Assembly (NCBI RefSeq): GCF_002220865.2
Contig: NZ_NHRJ02000001.1
Coordinates: 62,001-126,000 of the forward strand
DNA from: Paenibacillus xerothermodurans
GTDB taxonomy: Bacteria > Bacillota > Bacilli > Paenibacillales > NBRC-103111
Direction: 5' to 3'
Length of the DNA stretch: 64,000 nt
The notes beneath the pieces were generated by a model. That model saw only the letters and a program-made list of their open reading frames with translations. It was not told where the DNA came from and searched no databases. This document shows, piece after piece, positions 8,599 through 16,720 of the stretch (positions within the stretch are counted from its first letter, which is position 1; every line of letters begins with the position of its first letter). The translations under genes and the position numbers were made by a program.

Positions 8599-9381
8599 TT
8601 ATTTCCAGCATACAATCGTTTCGCCGGACAAATAATCCGACTGCGGACCGCAAAGAAACATAACGATTTTGGACATATCTTCCGGATGTGCAATGCGCTG
8701 CAGACGCGATTTGCCTTCCTCGCTCGGGACGGCACGGGTTGCCGAAAACCGTGCGGTGTATGTTGCAGCAGGAGAGATGCAGTTCACATTCACGTCATAG
8801 GGCCGCAGCTGATCCGCCAAGCAGCGGGTGTAATGGGATATACCCAGCTTGGCAGCCGCATAGATAATGCCTCCGCTCACCGGCACGTGGCCGGCGACCG
8901 AGCCGACGTTCACGATCTTCCCGCTGCGCCGGTCACGCATGTGGCGGCCGGCGAACTTGCAGACATACATCGTAGCCAATAGATTCCGCTCCACCACCGA
9001 ACGAATGTCATTCACGTCGATATCCAACGCATCGTTCGGCTCTGGCCGCGGCGTGCTGAATCCGATGTCCCCGCCAGCGTTATTGATCAGAATGTCGATC
9101 GAGCCGAATCGTTCGATCGCTCCGTTCACCAGCTTCTCCGCTTGCGTCGGATCCGCCACATCAGCGGCTATGAAGTGCGTGTTGACACCCAGCTGCGCCA
9201 ACTCCTCCGCCACAGCAAATCCGGATTTCGCTTCGCCAAACGCGGCCGCGGATTTTTCACTCTGGTCATGCACGATAACGTTAGCTCCGGCCTGTGCTAA
9301 ATCAAAGGCATACTGCCTGCCCAGTCCGCGGCTCGAGCCGGTGACCAGTGCGTTTTTCCCTGCCAATTCAAGCGCTGCCAT
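8599..9381 (-). CDS. Short-chain dehydrogenase/reductase (SDR)
   Basis: 260 residues, starting MAALELAGKNALVTGSSRGLG. An upstream GTG (9390) and ATG (9387) are in frame, but the SD AGAGGTG overlaps them and is best spaced for ATG 9381. Motifs: TGSSRGLG cofactor loop, NNAGGD, VGSVAGH and catalytic YAAAK. It is a different branch from the SDR downstream. Its upstream flank holds the rRNA-like remnant, so a promoter from the earlier genes would have to read through that sequence. Confidence 0.87.
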   Translation of the reverse strand: MAALELAGKNALVTGSSRGLGRQYAFDLAQAGANVIVHDQSEKSAAAFGEAKSGFAVAEELAQLGVNTHFIAADVADPTQAEKLVNGAIERFGSIDILINNAGGDIGFSTPRPEPNDALDIDVNDIRSVVERNLLATMYVCKFAGRHMRDRRSGKIVNVGSVAGHVPVSGGIIYAAAKLGISHYTRCLADQLRPYDVNVNCISPAATYTARFSATRAVPSEEGKSRLQRIAHPEDMSKIVMFLCGPQSDYLSGETIVCWK

Positions 9382-9432
9382 TCCCATCACCTCTTAACCA
9401 TTTTTTTGCAATTTGAATTCACCAGTTTTTCG

Positions 9433-9512
9433 CAATTCAGCCTGCAATCCGAACTTAGACCGGCTTGTAACGATTCGCTTCACCTCGCGGCTTCGCTTCC
9501 CGTTGTACCGAC
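9433..9512 (-). rRNA. Degenerate 16S rRNA fragment (non-functional remnant)
   Basis: Read on the minus strand, the segment resembles the stretch of bacterial 16S rRNA near E. coli positions 1240-1330, including CGGTACAACGGGAAGCGAA and GTTCGGATTGCAGGCTG, with several base changes. It is only about 80 nt and lies directly downstream of a 23S-like piece. The identification is from remembered rRNA consensus, not a search. It cannot act as rRNA. Confidence 0.75.
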
Positions 9513-9518
9513 CGCTCC

Positions 9519-9681
9519 GACACGATCAGTGTGGTATCCCAACGGCGCCTCCACCTCAGCTAGCGCTCAAGCGTCAACGGCTCCCACCTATCCTGCACTG
9601 ATCGTACCAAAGTCCAATATCAAGCTGCAGTAAAGCTCCATGGGGTCTTTCCGTCTTGCCGCGGGTAACCTGCATCTTCGC
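9519..9681 (-). rRNA. Degenerate 23S rRNA fragment (non-functional remnant)
   Basis: On the minus strand this reads GATGCAGGTTACCCGC, then GCAAGACGGAAAGACCCCAT, GGAGCTTTACTGCAGCTTG and GGATAGGTGGGAGCC. This is the 23S rRNA segment around E. coli positions 2030-2190, which includes the A2058/A2059 macrolide site, with substitutions in the distal part. Sequence upstream of 9681 no longer matches 23S. In minus-strand order the 23S piece comes before the 16S piece, the reverse of a normal rrn operon. Confidence 0.82.
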
Positions 9682-9706
9682 ACCCACAATGTTTCCCAGC
9701 CTCCGC

Positions 9707-10690
9707 TCACAAACCACTCGATCTCACCCGGCGTATCAAGGACGTAAGGTATGCGACTCCTGTGTCCAACTGTGCTCTCTCATAAGCGGCAATCGCTTCC
9801 GGCGGCTCTCCCTTTTCCCATGGAGTACGCCAGTCTCCACTCACTTTCGCCTGATCGTGAACAAAACGCATTAACCTGGCCAGTGCTTTCGCGGACCGCT
9901 CAGGATACTCTGTCCAATAATCCTCCTCCAGCACACGCACATGGCGGGCTTCCAATGCTCCATGCTCCAATGACATGGTCACATCGGGCTGTTTGTCGTT
10001 AAAGATACGCAGCAGCTCCGGAAAGTTGATCACCCCTTGCCCGACAGGGCAGCGAACAAGCCGGTAGCCTTCCTCGGACCAATAGATCCAATAATCCTTC
10101 AGGTGCACATTTTTGACGAATGGAGCAACCTTATTGAAAAACTCGATGGGCTCCTCCGCGGTAGCAAGCGGATTACCGGTATCGAGCGTGATGCCAAACC
10201 TGTCGGAGCCGATGCGGTCACAGAGCCAAAGCAGCTCTTCGGAGGCCAGATCCTGGTGGTTCTCTACTGCCAGATTCACCCCCGTTCGTTCCGCTGTTTC
10301 CACCGCAGCTTGGAACCCGGCGAGAATATCGTCCAGGAATGAATTCCAAGTGCCGGCCATATGCCTGCGGTCGCCGCCAAACTTTGCGCCGCCCACTACG
10401 GTTCTCACGGTGACCGCGCCGACCATCTCCCCGAGTTCGAGCGCATCTTTCAGCACGGCAGCATCGTATCCGCCGGCCGCGATGTTTATGAACATGCCTT
10501 TGTCCGAGGCACAGCGCGCCACCTCATCTGGGTCATGTGCTTTCAATACTGCGTAAGGCACCTCTATGCCTTCCAAGCCGTTCGCCGCGCTCACATCGAT
10601 CAATTCAGCAGGGGTAATGCGCGGCTTGCCGGATTGAGGGTGTATTCCCATGTCATACACTGTACCGTACACGGTCAGTCCGAATTTCAT
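9707..10690 (-). CDS. Sugar phosphate isomerase/epimerase (TIM barrel)
   Basis: 327 residues, longer than the 252-residue family member at 3550. Features: EGIEVPYAVL near residue 37, VNLAVENHQD near 150, ITLDTGNPL near 177, VKNVHLKDYW near 205 and MSLEHG near 250, matching the metal-binding positions of xylose-isomerase-like TIM barrels. SD AAGGAG lies before ATG 10690. The C-terminal tail borders directly on the rRNA-like remnant (stop at 9707-9709), so the last residues may have been altered by that insertion. Reaction unknown; context suggests a keto-sugar or sugar acid. Confidence 0.83.
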   Translation of the reverse strand: MKFGLTVYGTVYDMGIHPQSGKPRITPAELIDVSAANGLEGIEVPYAVLKAHDPDEVARCASDKGMFINIAAGGYDAAVLKDALELGEMVGAVTVRTVVGGAKFGGDRRHMAGTWNSFLDDILAGFQAAVETAERTGVNLAVENHQDLASEELLWLCDRIGSDRFGITLDTGNPLATAEEPIEFFNKVAPFVKNVHLKDYWIYWSEEGYRLVRCPVGQGVINFPELLRIFNDKQPDVTMSLEHGALEARHVRVLEEDYWTEYPERSAKALARLMRFVHDQAKVSGDWRTPWEKGEPPEAIAAYERAQLDTGVAYLTSLIRRVRSSGL

Positions 10691-10940
10691 GCCATCCGCT
10701 CCTTAAGGCATCGATTTTGTCGCGCTTGTACTTGTGTGTCGTGCTGGGCCTACGATTGTCATTTACCGGACAGGCGAAATTCTCTTGCGCGCTGTCGAGG
10801 CTTGTGCACGCACGCTAGCGGGCGCTATGCATACGCTGATGGGGGCTGTGCACACGTTCTTGCGTGAGCTGGACGATAAGCCGGCTCTTCTTACCCAAGC
10901 CCGTGCGCGGGCAACCCCAGTTATCTAGCTCCGCGTGCCG
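10691..10940. other. 250-bp intergenic stretch with short imperfect repeats
   Basis: Between the SDR and isomerase genes. It contains three related short runs on the plus strand (TTGTGCACGCACG near 10801, CTATGCATACG near 10826, CTGTGCACACG near 10846). A 64-codon plus-strand frame covers it but has no ribosome binding site. No terminator or promoter is evident. Confidence 0.5.
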
Positions 10941-11708
10941 TTACTCCGCCGTCCAACCGCCGTCGATCACCAGCGCGGAGCCGGTCATGAAGCTGGAAGC
11001 GTCAGATGCGAGATACACGATCAGACCGGTCAGCTCTGCGGGCTCGCCCCACCTGTTGATCGGCAAGTGATTGAGGAAAAACTGATTGGCCTCCGGATTT
11101 TCCATCACCACACGGTTGAGCTCGGTAGCGATCGGGCCCGGACAGACGGCATTCACCGTGATGCCGTACTGCGCCCATTCCAGCGCCATCACCTTGGACA
11201 GCTGAATCAGTCCCCCTTTGCTCGAGCAATATGCGGACCGCTCAGGCAAAGCAACCTGCCCCAGCATGGACGCGATGTTGATGATCCGCCCAAACTTCTG
11301 CTTGATCATATGCGGAACTACAGCTTTGGCACACAAGAAAGGGGCTTTCAGGTTCGTGCTCTGCACGAGATCCCAGCTCGACTCATCGTACTCCAGAATC
11401 GGCTTGCGCACGTTAACGCCCGCATTATTGATCAATATGTCGATGCGGCCGAATGCGCCAATGCATTGCTCCACCGCCCGCTCAATCTCACTGTAAACCG
11501 TTACATCCGCAGCGACACCTAGTGTTGGACGGCCTGTCGCGCTATGTATTGCTTCCGCACTTTCTTTTGCCCTGCCTTCGTGCCGGCTGGTGACGATGAC
11601 GCTCGCCCCCGCAGAAGCGAGGGACCTAGCCATTTCCAGGCCGAGACCCCCGCTGCCGCCTGTAATCAGAGCCACTCTGCCATCCAGATTCAACCCCTCG
11701 TAACCCAT
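10941..11708 (-). CDS. SDR dehydrogenase, gluconate 5-dehydrogenase-like
   Basis: 255 residues. Motifs in order: TGGSGGLG cofactor loop near residue 17, NNAGVN near 90, IASMLG near 140 and catalytic YCSSK near 157, followed by ALEWAQYGITVNAVCPG. The ending MTGSALVIDGGWTAE is typical of 2-deoxy-D-gluconate 3-dehydrogenase and gluconate 5-dehydrogenase. It follows the binding-protein gene by 26 bp and probably forms one operon with the importer. SD GGGAAGG before ATG 11708. Exact substrate is inferred only. Confidence 0.87.
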   Translation of the reverse strand: MGYEGLNLDGRVALITGGSGGLGLEMARSLASAGASVIVTSRHEGRAKESAEAIHSATGRPTLGVAADVTVYSEIERAVEQCIGAFGRIDILINNAGVNVRKPILEYDESSWDLVQSTNLKAPFLCAKAVVPHMIKQKFGRIINIASMLGQVALPERSAYCSSKGGLIQLSKVMALEWAQYGITVNAVCPGPIATELNRVVMENPEANQFFLNHLPINRWGEPAELTGLIVYLASDASSFMTGSALVIDGGWTAE

Positions 11709-11734
11709 TGTAAGCCTTCCCTTCCACTCAAGCT

Positions 11735-12994
11735 TTATTGGTTTAACTTATTAAAGAAGACTGCGTCCACATCTTGGAGATATGTGTCTACATCTCCGGA
11801 AGCGAACAAGCCTTGAGTCGCTTTCGCGAAATCGTCACTTGCTCCCGGGGGGAATAACCGAGATATCGAAGGGAACGTCTTGCCTGCCTCAATGAACGCA
11901 TACAGATCCTTGATTTCCGTGATATTGTTTTTTACTCCTTGAGTGGCAGGAGGATACTGTGTTTCGTCCACGTAGTATTGTACGATTTCGGGAGAAGCCA
12001 GAAACTCCACGAATTTTTTTGCTTCGGCCGCATTCTTTCCATCCTTCGGCAAGCCCACCGCGGTGTCGACAAACGCTCCAATCTTGGTGTCCTCGGCTTT
12101 CTCGGCAGGCAGCGGGAACATGCTGAACTTCAAGTTGGGATTCGCCTTTTTCATGGGCTGGATCGACCAAATGCCTTGGAAATACATCGCGGACTTGCCC
12201 AGTGCGAACTCGCGGATCGCGTCGTCCATGTCCAGTCCAAGCGAATCCGGCTGGCCGTATTTGCGCAGCTCCAGCAGATCCTCCGCAAATTTATGCATAT
12301 GCGGGCTGTCGGTAATATGCTTTTTGCCCTGCATCACATCCATGATGAATGTTTCGGCGTCAGGTATGTTCAAGCTCATCTTGTAACCCAGCTCCTGGCC
12401 TAGTATACCGACATTCTTATCCGGGAACACGAACGGGAGCTTGCCTGCCGCTTTCACTTTCTGTGCCAGTGCAATAAACTCGCCGTAAGTTTTGGGGATC
12501 TCCAGCTTCAACTCGTTGAACACATCCAGGTTGTAATACACTCCCCATGTGCCGATGGCGATCGGAACCAGGTAGTTTTTCCCGTCTACTTGGGTTTCCT
12601 CCAAAAATTTCGGGATGGCATTGCTGAGCAGCGGGTCGCCGGTAAGGTCTGCGATATGGCCGTCTTTCGCCGCCTTCAAGAACAGCGGAGCTGTCGCATA
12701 GTGCGTAAATATTGGAGGCGTATCCTGAGTCGACAATCTCATGTTGAACACGTTCCCGGCGTTAGGTACATTGTTCTGCTCGATTTTGATATTCGGATGT
12801 TTCTCCTCGAACTTCTTAATAATGTTGTTGACGGTTTCAACAACTTCCTTTTTCTGCTGAAAATATTCCAGCTTCACGACGCCGTCCGCGGAATTGCCGC
12901 TGTCACCACCTCCACCCCCGTCGCCGGAACAGCCTGCCGCCAGCGCAAGTGAACCGGCCAATAGAAATGACACTACTCTCTTAAGCTTATTCAT
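11735..12994 (-). CDS. Extracellular solute-binding lipoprotein of a sugar ABC importer
   Basis: 419 residues starting MNKLKRVVSFLL at ATG 12994, with SD AGGTGA 5 nt away; a GTG at 13003 overlaps that SD and is unlikely. The lipobox (ALAAGC) is followed by a Gly/Ser/Asp-rich linker, then the family-1 binding-protein body (QKKEVVETVNNIIKKFEEKH). In this importer the binding protein comes after both permeases. The upstream ThuA and oxidoreductase genes suggest a disaccharide such as trehalose or a 3-keto derivative. Confidence 0.9.
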   Translation of the reverse strand: MNKLKRVVSFLLAGSLALAAGCSGDGGGGGDSGNSADGVVKLEYFQQKKEVVETVNNIIKKFEEKHPNIKIEQNNVPNAGNVFNMRLSTQDTPPIFTHYATAPLFLKAAKDGHIADLTGDPLLSNAIPKFLEETQVDGKNYLVPIAIGTWGVYYNLDVFNELKLEIPKTYGEFIALAQKVKAAGKLPFVFPDKNVGILGQELGYKMSLNIPDAETFIMDVMQGKKHITDSPHMHKFAEDLLELRKYGQPDSLGLDMDDAIREFALGKSAMYFQGIWSIQPMKKANPNLKFSMFPLPAEKAEDTKIGAFVDTAVGLPKDGKNAAEAKKFVEFLASPEIVQYYVDETQYPPATQGVKNNITEIKDLYAFIEAGKTFPSISRLFPPGASDDFAKATQGLFASGDVDTYLQDVDAVFFNKLNQ

Positions 12995-13023
12995 TCTTCT
13001 CACCTGCCAGTCGATTTTTGTGC

Positions 13024-13854
13024 TTAATTTTTGAGCGCCCCTTCTGTCAACCCGCTAATAATGTATCGCTGCATAAACCCGTACAGCACCAGGATCGGGA
13101 GCATCGACATGAAAAATCCCGCAAACGCCAAGTTGTAGTCGATCGTGTATTCCGTTTTGAAGTTGTAAATAAACAAGGGAAGCGTCCAGTAATTCGGACT
13201 GCGGTTTAACAGAACAAGCGGGAGCATGAAATCATTCCAAATCCATAAGCTGTTCAAAATGAGAATCGTTGCGGTAATCGGAAGCATCAGCGGATAAATC
13301 ACTCTGGAAAATGTCTGCCAAACGCCGCCTCCATCCATTTTGCATGCCTCATCAAGCTCCAGCGGAACATTTTTCAAATAGCCGACGCTCAAAAACATGC
13401 CCTGCGTAAATGAAAGGGCCACGTACATGATGATGAGACCCGCCTGATTCAATAGATCCAAATTGGACATATGCTTGACGATCGGCAGCATGATCACTTG
13501 GAAAGGGACGAAAATGCCCGACAAAATAAAGTAGTATAAGAAAATGTAGTATTTCTTCTTGTAGTTACGTGAGATTGCGTACGACACCATCGGAATGAGC
13601 AGAAGCATAAAAGCGATGGAAACTATCGTAATGAGCAGCGAATTGCTGACATAAGTCCAATATTTTCCTGCATTGATCACTTTCTCGAAGTTGCCCAAAT
13701 AGAAACTCGACGGAAGCGCGAAGATGCTGCGGGTGGACTCCTCCTGAGTTTTCATCGCCACGGACACGGTCACATACATCGGAATTAAAATAGCGATCAT
13801 GCCTAGTATGAGAATGGTGTATTTGAGAGCTTGAACAATCGGATTCGGTTTCAC
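13024..13854 (-). CDS. Carbohydrate ABC transporter permease, MalG type
   Basis: 276 residues with six hydrophobic segments and an EAA loop (LDEACKMDGGGVWQTF...IYPLMLPI) near residues 160-190. The start is GTG at 13854, overlapping the TGA of the preceding permease by 4 bp (GTGA), with SD AAGGAGG 10 nt upstream, so translational coupling is likely. It forms the channel with the 13851-14771 permease. Confidence 0.9.
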   Translation of the reverse strand: MKPNPIVQALKYTILILGMIAILIPMYVTVSVAMKTQEESTRSIFALPSSFYLGNFEKVINAGKYWTYVSNSLLITIVSIAFMLLLIPMVSYAISRNYKKKYYIFLYYFILSGIFVPFQVIMLPIVKHMSNLDLLNQAGLIIMYVALSFTQGMFLSVGYLKNVPLELDEACKMDGGGVWQTFSRVIYPLMLPITATILILNSLWIWNDFMLPLVLLNRSPNYWTLPLFIYNFKTEYTIDYNLAFAGFFMSMLPILVLYGFMQRYIISGLTEGALKN

Positions 13855-14771
13855 TGCTGACCGGCCTCCTTCCGGTTCAACAGCTTGATCTGGATAATGG
13901 ATATGATGCCGACCATGAGAAAGATATAGATCGATTCAGCCGTGCCGTAGCCGAACTTCATTTCGTTCATGCCGTGGCGATAAATGAGATAACCTATCGA
14001 CTCCGTCGCCTGCGCCGGCCCGCCGTCCGTCATGGCGACGATATAGTCGAACACGGTCAATCCGCCTTTAATCGTCAATACCAGGTTGACGTTCAGCATA
14101 GGTATGAGAAATGGAATGGTGATGGATAAAAAACGTTGAAATGGGGAGGCGCCGTCGATCGTTGCCGCTTCATGCAAGTCCTTGGGCACGCTGGCTAAAC
14201 CGGCCATAAATATCACCATCGGAATGGATATTCCCTGCCATATATTGGTCAGGATGATGCCATACACAGCGGTATCTTTATTAGCCAAAATATTGCGGGA
14301 TAACAGCTCGATCCCCAAGCCCTCGCCGATCCTGGGAATGACCGCATAAAACAGCTGGTTAAAGATCAAGCCAACTGTAATTAAGCTGAGCACCGCCGGA
14401 AAAAAGTACACCGACCGCATAAAGCCTCTGAACTTGATCTTGCTGCTCAGAAGCATCGCCAATATCAATGCCAGCGATAACTTCAGTGTCACGTCGATGA
14501 CCGTGTAGTACAAAGTGAAGTTCAAAGCATTCAAGAATCGTTTGTCTTTCAGGATGTCGATATAGTTTTTGAAACCGATGATTTTGTACGACTTGGAAAC
14601 GCCGTCCCAGTTCGTGAAGCTGTAAAAGAAGCCGGACAGCGCGGGATAGAAAAAGAATGCTAAGTAAAGCAGCAGCGCCGGAAGTGTGAATAAGAAGAAG
14701 ATCAGCGTACTCCTGCGTATCGACAGCCTTTTCTTCTTGGCTGGCACGGTGTGGGGTGCGTGAACCTGCAT
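13851..14771 (-). CDS. Carbohydrate ABC transporter permease, MalF type
   Basis: 306 residues from ATG 14771. An in-frame ATG at 14777 directly abuts the SD GGGAGG, so the second ATG, 6 nt from the SD, is preferred. A basic N-terminus (KKKRLSIRR) precedes six membrane segments; the EAA loop is LHEAATIDGASPFQRF...TIPFLIP near residue 210. It is followed by the coupled MalG-type permease and preceded by the ThuA gene. Confidence 0.9.
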   Translation of the reverse strand: MQVHAPHTVPAKKKRLSIRRSTLIFFLFTLPALLLYLAFFFYPALSGFFYSFTNWDGVSKSYKIIGFKNYIDILKDKRFLNALNFTLYYTVIDVTLKLSLALILAMLLSSKIKFRGFMRSVYFFPAVLSLITVGLIFNQLFYAVIPRIGEGLGIELLSRNILANKDTAVYGIILTNIWQGISIPMVIFMAGLASVPKDLHEAATIDGASPFQRFLSITIPFLIPMLNVNLVLTIKGGLTVFDYIVAMTDGGPAQATESIGYLIYRHGMNEMKFGYGTAESIYIFLMVGIISIIQIKLLNRKEAGQQ

Positions 14772-14803
14772 AGGCATCCTCCCAATCCATGGTTGATGAT
14801 TTG

Positions 14804-15529
14804 TTACGTTTTTGGCTTCACTTGCTCCAACGCTTTGGCGTTGCCATACACGGGTGTTGCTGATTGCGTTGGTGCTGACCAGCGGATGCCGTTGGCGATC
14901 ACCTTCAAAATCTCTTCATTGTGATAAGTAGGATAAGTCTCATGGCCGGGACGGAAATAGAAAATTTTACCTCTGCCCCTGTGATACGTCACGCCGCTGC
15001 GAAACACCTCACCGCCCTCAAACCAACTAATGAATACCAGCTGGTCGGGCGCCGGAATATTGAAATGCTCTCCATAAGTTTCTTCCATGGGCAGTTCGAT
15101 ATAGGAGCCGATTCCTTCTGCGATAGGGTGAGCCGGGTCGACAACCCACAGCCGTTCTTTCTCATCCGCCTCACGCCAGCGCAGCTGACATGTGGGCGTA
15201 CCGAGCAATTTGTTGAAAATCTTCGAGCAGTGCGCCGAATGGAGCACGATCAATCCCATGCCGTCCAGCACGCGCTGATATGCACGTTCCACAACGTCAT
15301 CCTGCACATCCCTGTGATTCTTATGCCCCCACCACACCAGCACATCCGTCTGCGCCAGCACCTCCTCCGTCAGCCCGTGCTCAGGCTCGTCGAGAGTTGC
15401 GGTCCGAATGTCAAAGCCTTCTCCGGAGAGGCCTTCTTTGATCGCATTGTGTATGCCTTGCGGGTAAATTTGGGCGATCGCCGCATCTTCGACTTCATGG
15501 CGGTACTCATTCCAAATGGTTACTTTCAT
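14804..15529 (-). CDS. thuA: ThuA-like protein
   Basis: 241 residues starting [12 protein letters not shown] at ATG 15529, which has SD GAGGTG 6-7 nt upstream; a longer frame to 15565 has none. Conserved family pieces: [34 protein letters not shown] and [21 protein letters not shown]. The fold is a class I glutamine amidotransferase-like domain. In Sinorhizobium ThuA acts with the dehydrogenase ThuB in the 3-keto-trehalose/disaccharide pathway. Here a Gfo/Idh/MocA gene (15550-16596) lies 20 bp upstream and importer genes follow, the same set of partners, so a similar role is inferred. Confidence 0.85.
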   Translation of the reverse strand: MKVTIWNEYRHEVEDAAIAQIYPQGIHNAIKEGLSGEGFDIRTATLDEPEHGLTEEVLAQTDVLVWWGHKNHRDVQDDVVERAYQRVLDGMGLIVLHSAHCSKIFNKLLGTPTCQLRWREADEKERLWVVDPAHPIAEGIGSYIELPMEETYGEHFNIPAPDQLVFISWFEGGEVFRSGVTYHRGRGKIFYFRPGHETYPTYHNEEILKVIANGIRWSAPTQSATPVYGNAKALEQVKPKT

Positions 15530-15549
15530 ACGATTCACCTCATTCATTG

Positions 15550-16596
15550 TTATAGCGTGACCCACGCTCTGTTCTGGCTGGACGTGATGATGGCATCAAT
15601 CGTGTTTTGGTTAATGTAACCGTCTTCGATCGTTGCCGACAAGCCATCGTCCGTACCTGTGACAACATGGTAAAAGCTCTGCATTTGATCTGCAAAAAAT
15701 TCACGCGGCACCTGAAGCTGATGATAATCCAGAGATTTGCCGGATATCGGCCCCAAGCATACGCTCAGCGTATCCTCCTGCTCGAGTTCGTACACCAAGC
15801 CGCCTTCGCTGCCGTAAACCTCAATACGCTGATAATTGCCGCGCCCGAAAGCAAATCGTGATATTTGAAACACACCACGAATATCCGCGTTGATTTTGGC
15901 CATGTAGTGGCAGTAATCATCGACATCCACCGTACCGTATTCCTCTGAGCCTGGAAGCTGTCTCTTTGCCGTTATCACATCGGCATCGCAAATTACCTCC
16001 GTGATTTCCCCGACGAGAAAACGGGTAAGATCGAGCATGTGAGAACCCAGATCGCCGAGCGCCCCCGATCCCGCATGCTGCTTGGACAGCCGCCAGACCT
16101 GCGGAACATCCCGGAGCCCCCAGCTTTGTAAATACTTGCCGTATACGTGGTGTATTTTTCCCAGGTGGCCTTGTTCGATTAAATGCTTGGCGTATCGGGC
16201 AGCCGCTTTATAGCGGTAGGAAAACGCGACCATGTTCTTTACCTGCCGCTCCGCCGCCAATGTGCGCAGTTCCAATGCCTGTTCGCGGTTCATCGCCACA
16301 GGCTTTTCAAGCAGGAAGGGCTTGCCGTGCTCAATAGCCGCTTTCGCCACCTCGTAGTGAGCGTTGTTGGGCGTACAAATCGAGACGGCGTCAATGTCCT
16401 GCCTCTGCAGCAACTCTATGTAGTCCAGGTGCCGGTTTTCCTGCGCGATGCCGTACTGTTCGCCGCATCTCTCAAGCTGAGCTTCTTGCAGATCCGCAAC
16501 AGCGACAAGCTGCAAATTGTCGGATTTCAATATCCCTCTTATATGCGTGTTCGAAATACCGCCTACTCCTATGACTCCCATTCTTAGCACTGGCAT
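15550..16596 (-). CDS. Gfo/Idh/MocA family oxidoreductase, ThuB-like by context
   Basis: 348 residues. The Rossmann motif is [13 protein letters not shown] and the cofactor motif LLEKPVAMN is near residue 96. Next comes [16 protein letters not shown] and the substrate-domain pattern [13 protein letters not shown] typical of the family. ATG 16596 has SD GGGAGGG. It is first in the run oxidoreductase-ThuA-permease-permease-binding protein. The pairing with ThuA suggests oxidation of a disaccharide to its 3-keto form, but sequence alone does not fix the substrate. Confidence 0.87.
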   Translation of the reverse strand: MPVLRMGVIGVGGISNTHIRGILKSDNLQLVAVADLQEAQLERCGEQYGIAQENRHLDYIELLQRQDIDAVSICTPNNAHYEVAKAAIEHGKPFLLEKPVAMNREQALELRTLAAERQVKNMVAFSYRYKAAARYAKHLIEQGHLGKIHHVYGKYLQSWGLRDVPQVWRLSKQHAGSGALGDLGSHMLDLTRFLVGEITEVICDADVITAKRQLPGSEEYGTVDVDDYCHYMAKINADIRGVFQISRFAFGRGNYQRIEVYGSEGGLVYELEQEDTLSVCLGPISGKSLDYHQLQVPREFFADQMQSFYHVVTGTDDGLSATIEDGYINQNTIDAIITSSQNRAWVTL

Positions 16597-16720
16597 ACGA
16601 TCCCTCCCGCGTCATTGTTTTGTTGTGGTTCCCTCCTTGTCACTTCATTGTATGTTGATCGATAGCGGTTTCAAAGTAAGGATTATGACTATCCGACTGT
16701 AACAAAACTGTGCAGTTCGC

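Noticed and set aside
7843-8982. 379-codon plus-strand frame across two SDR genes
   Set aside because: It lies antisense to two well-supported SDR genes and matches no family; open only because of GC-rich codon bias.
10734-10928. 64-codon plus-strand frame with helix-like composition
   Set aside because: No ribosome binding site; the apparent regularity comes from short GTGCACACG-like repeats.
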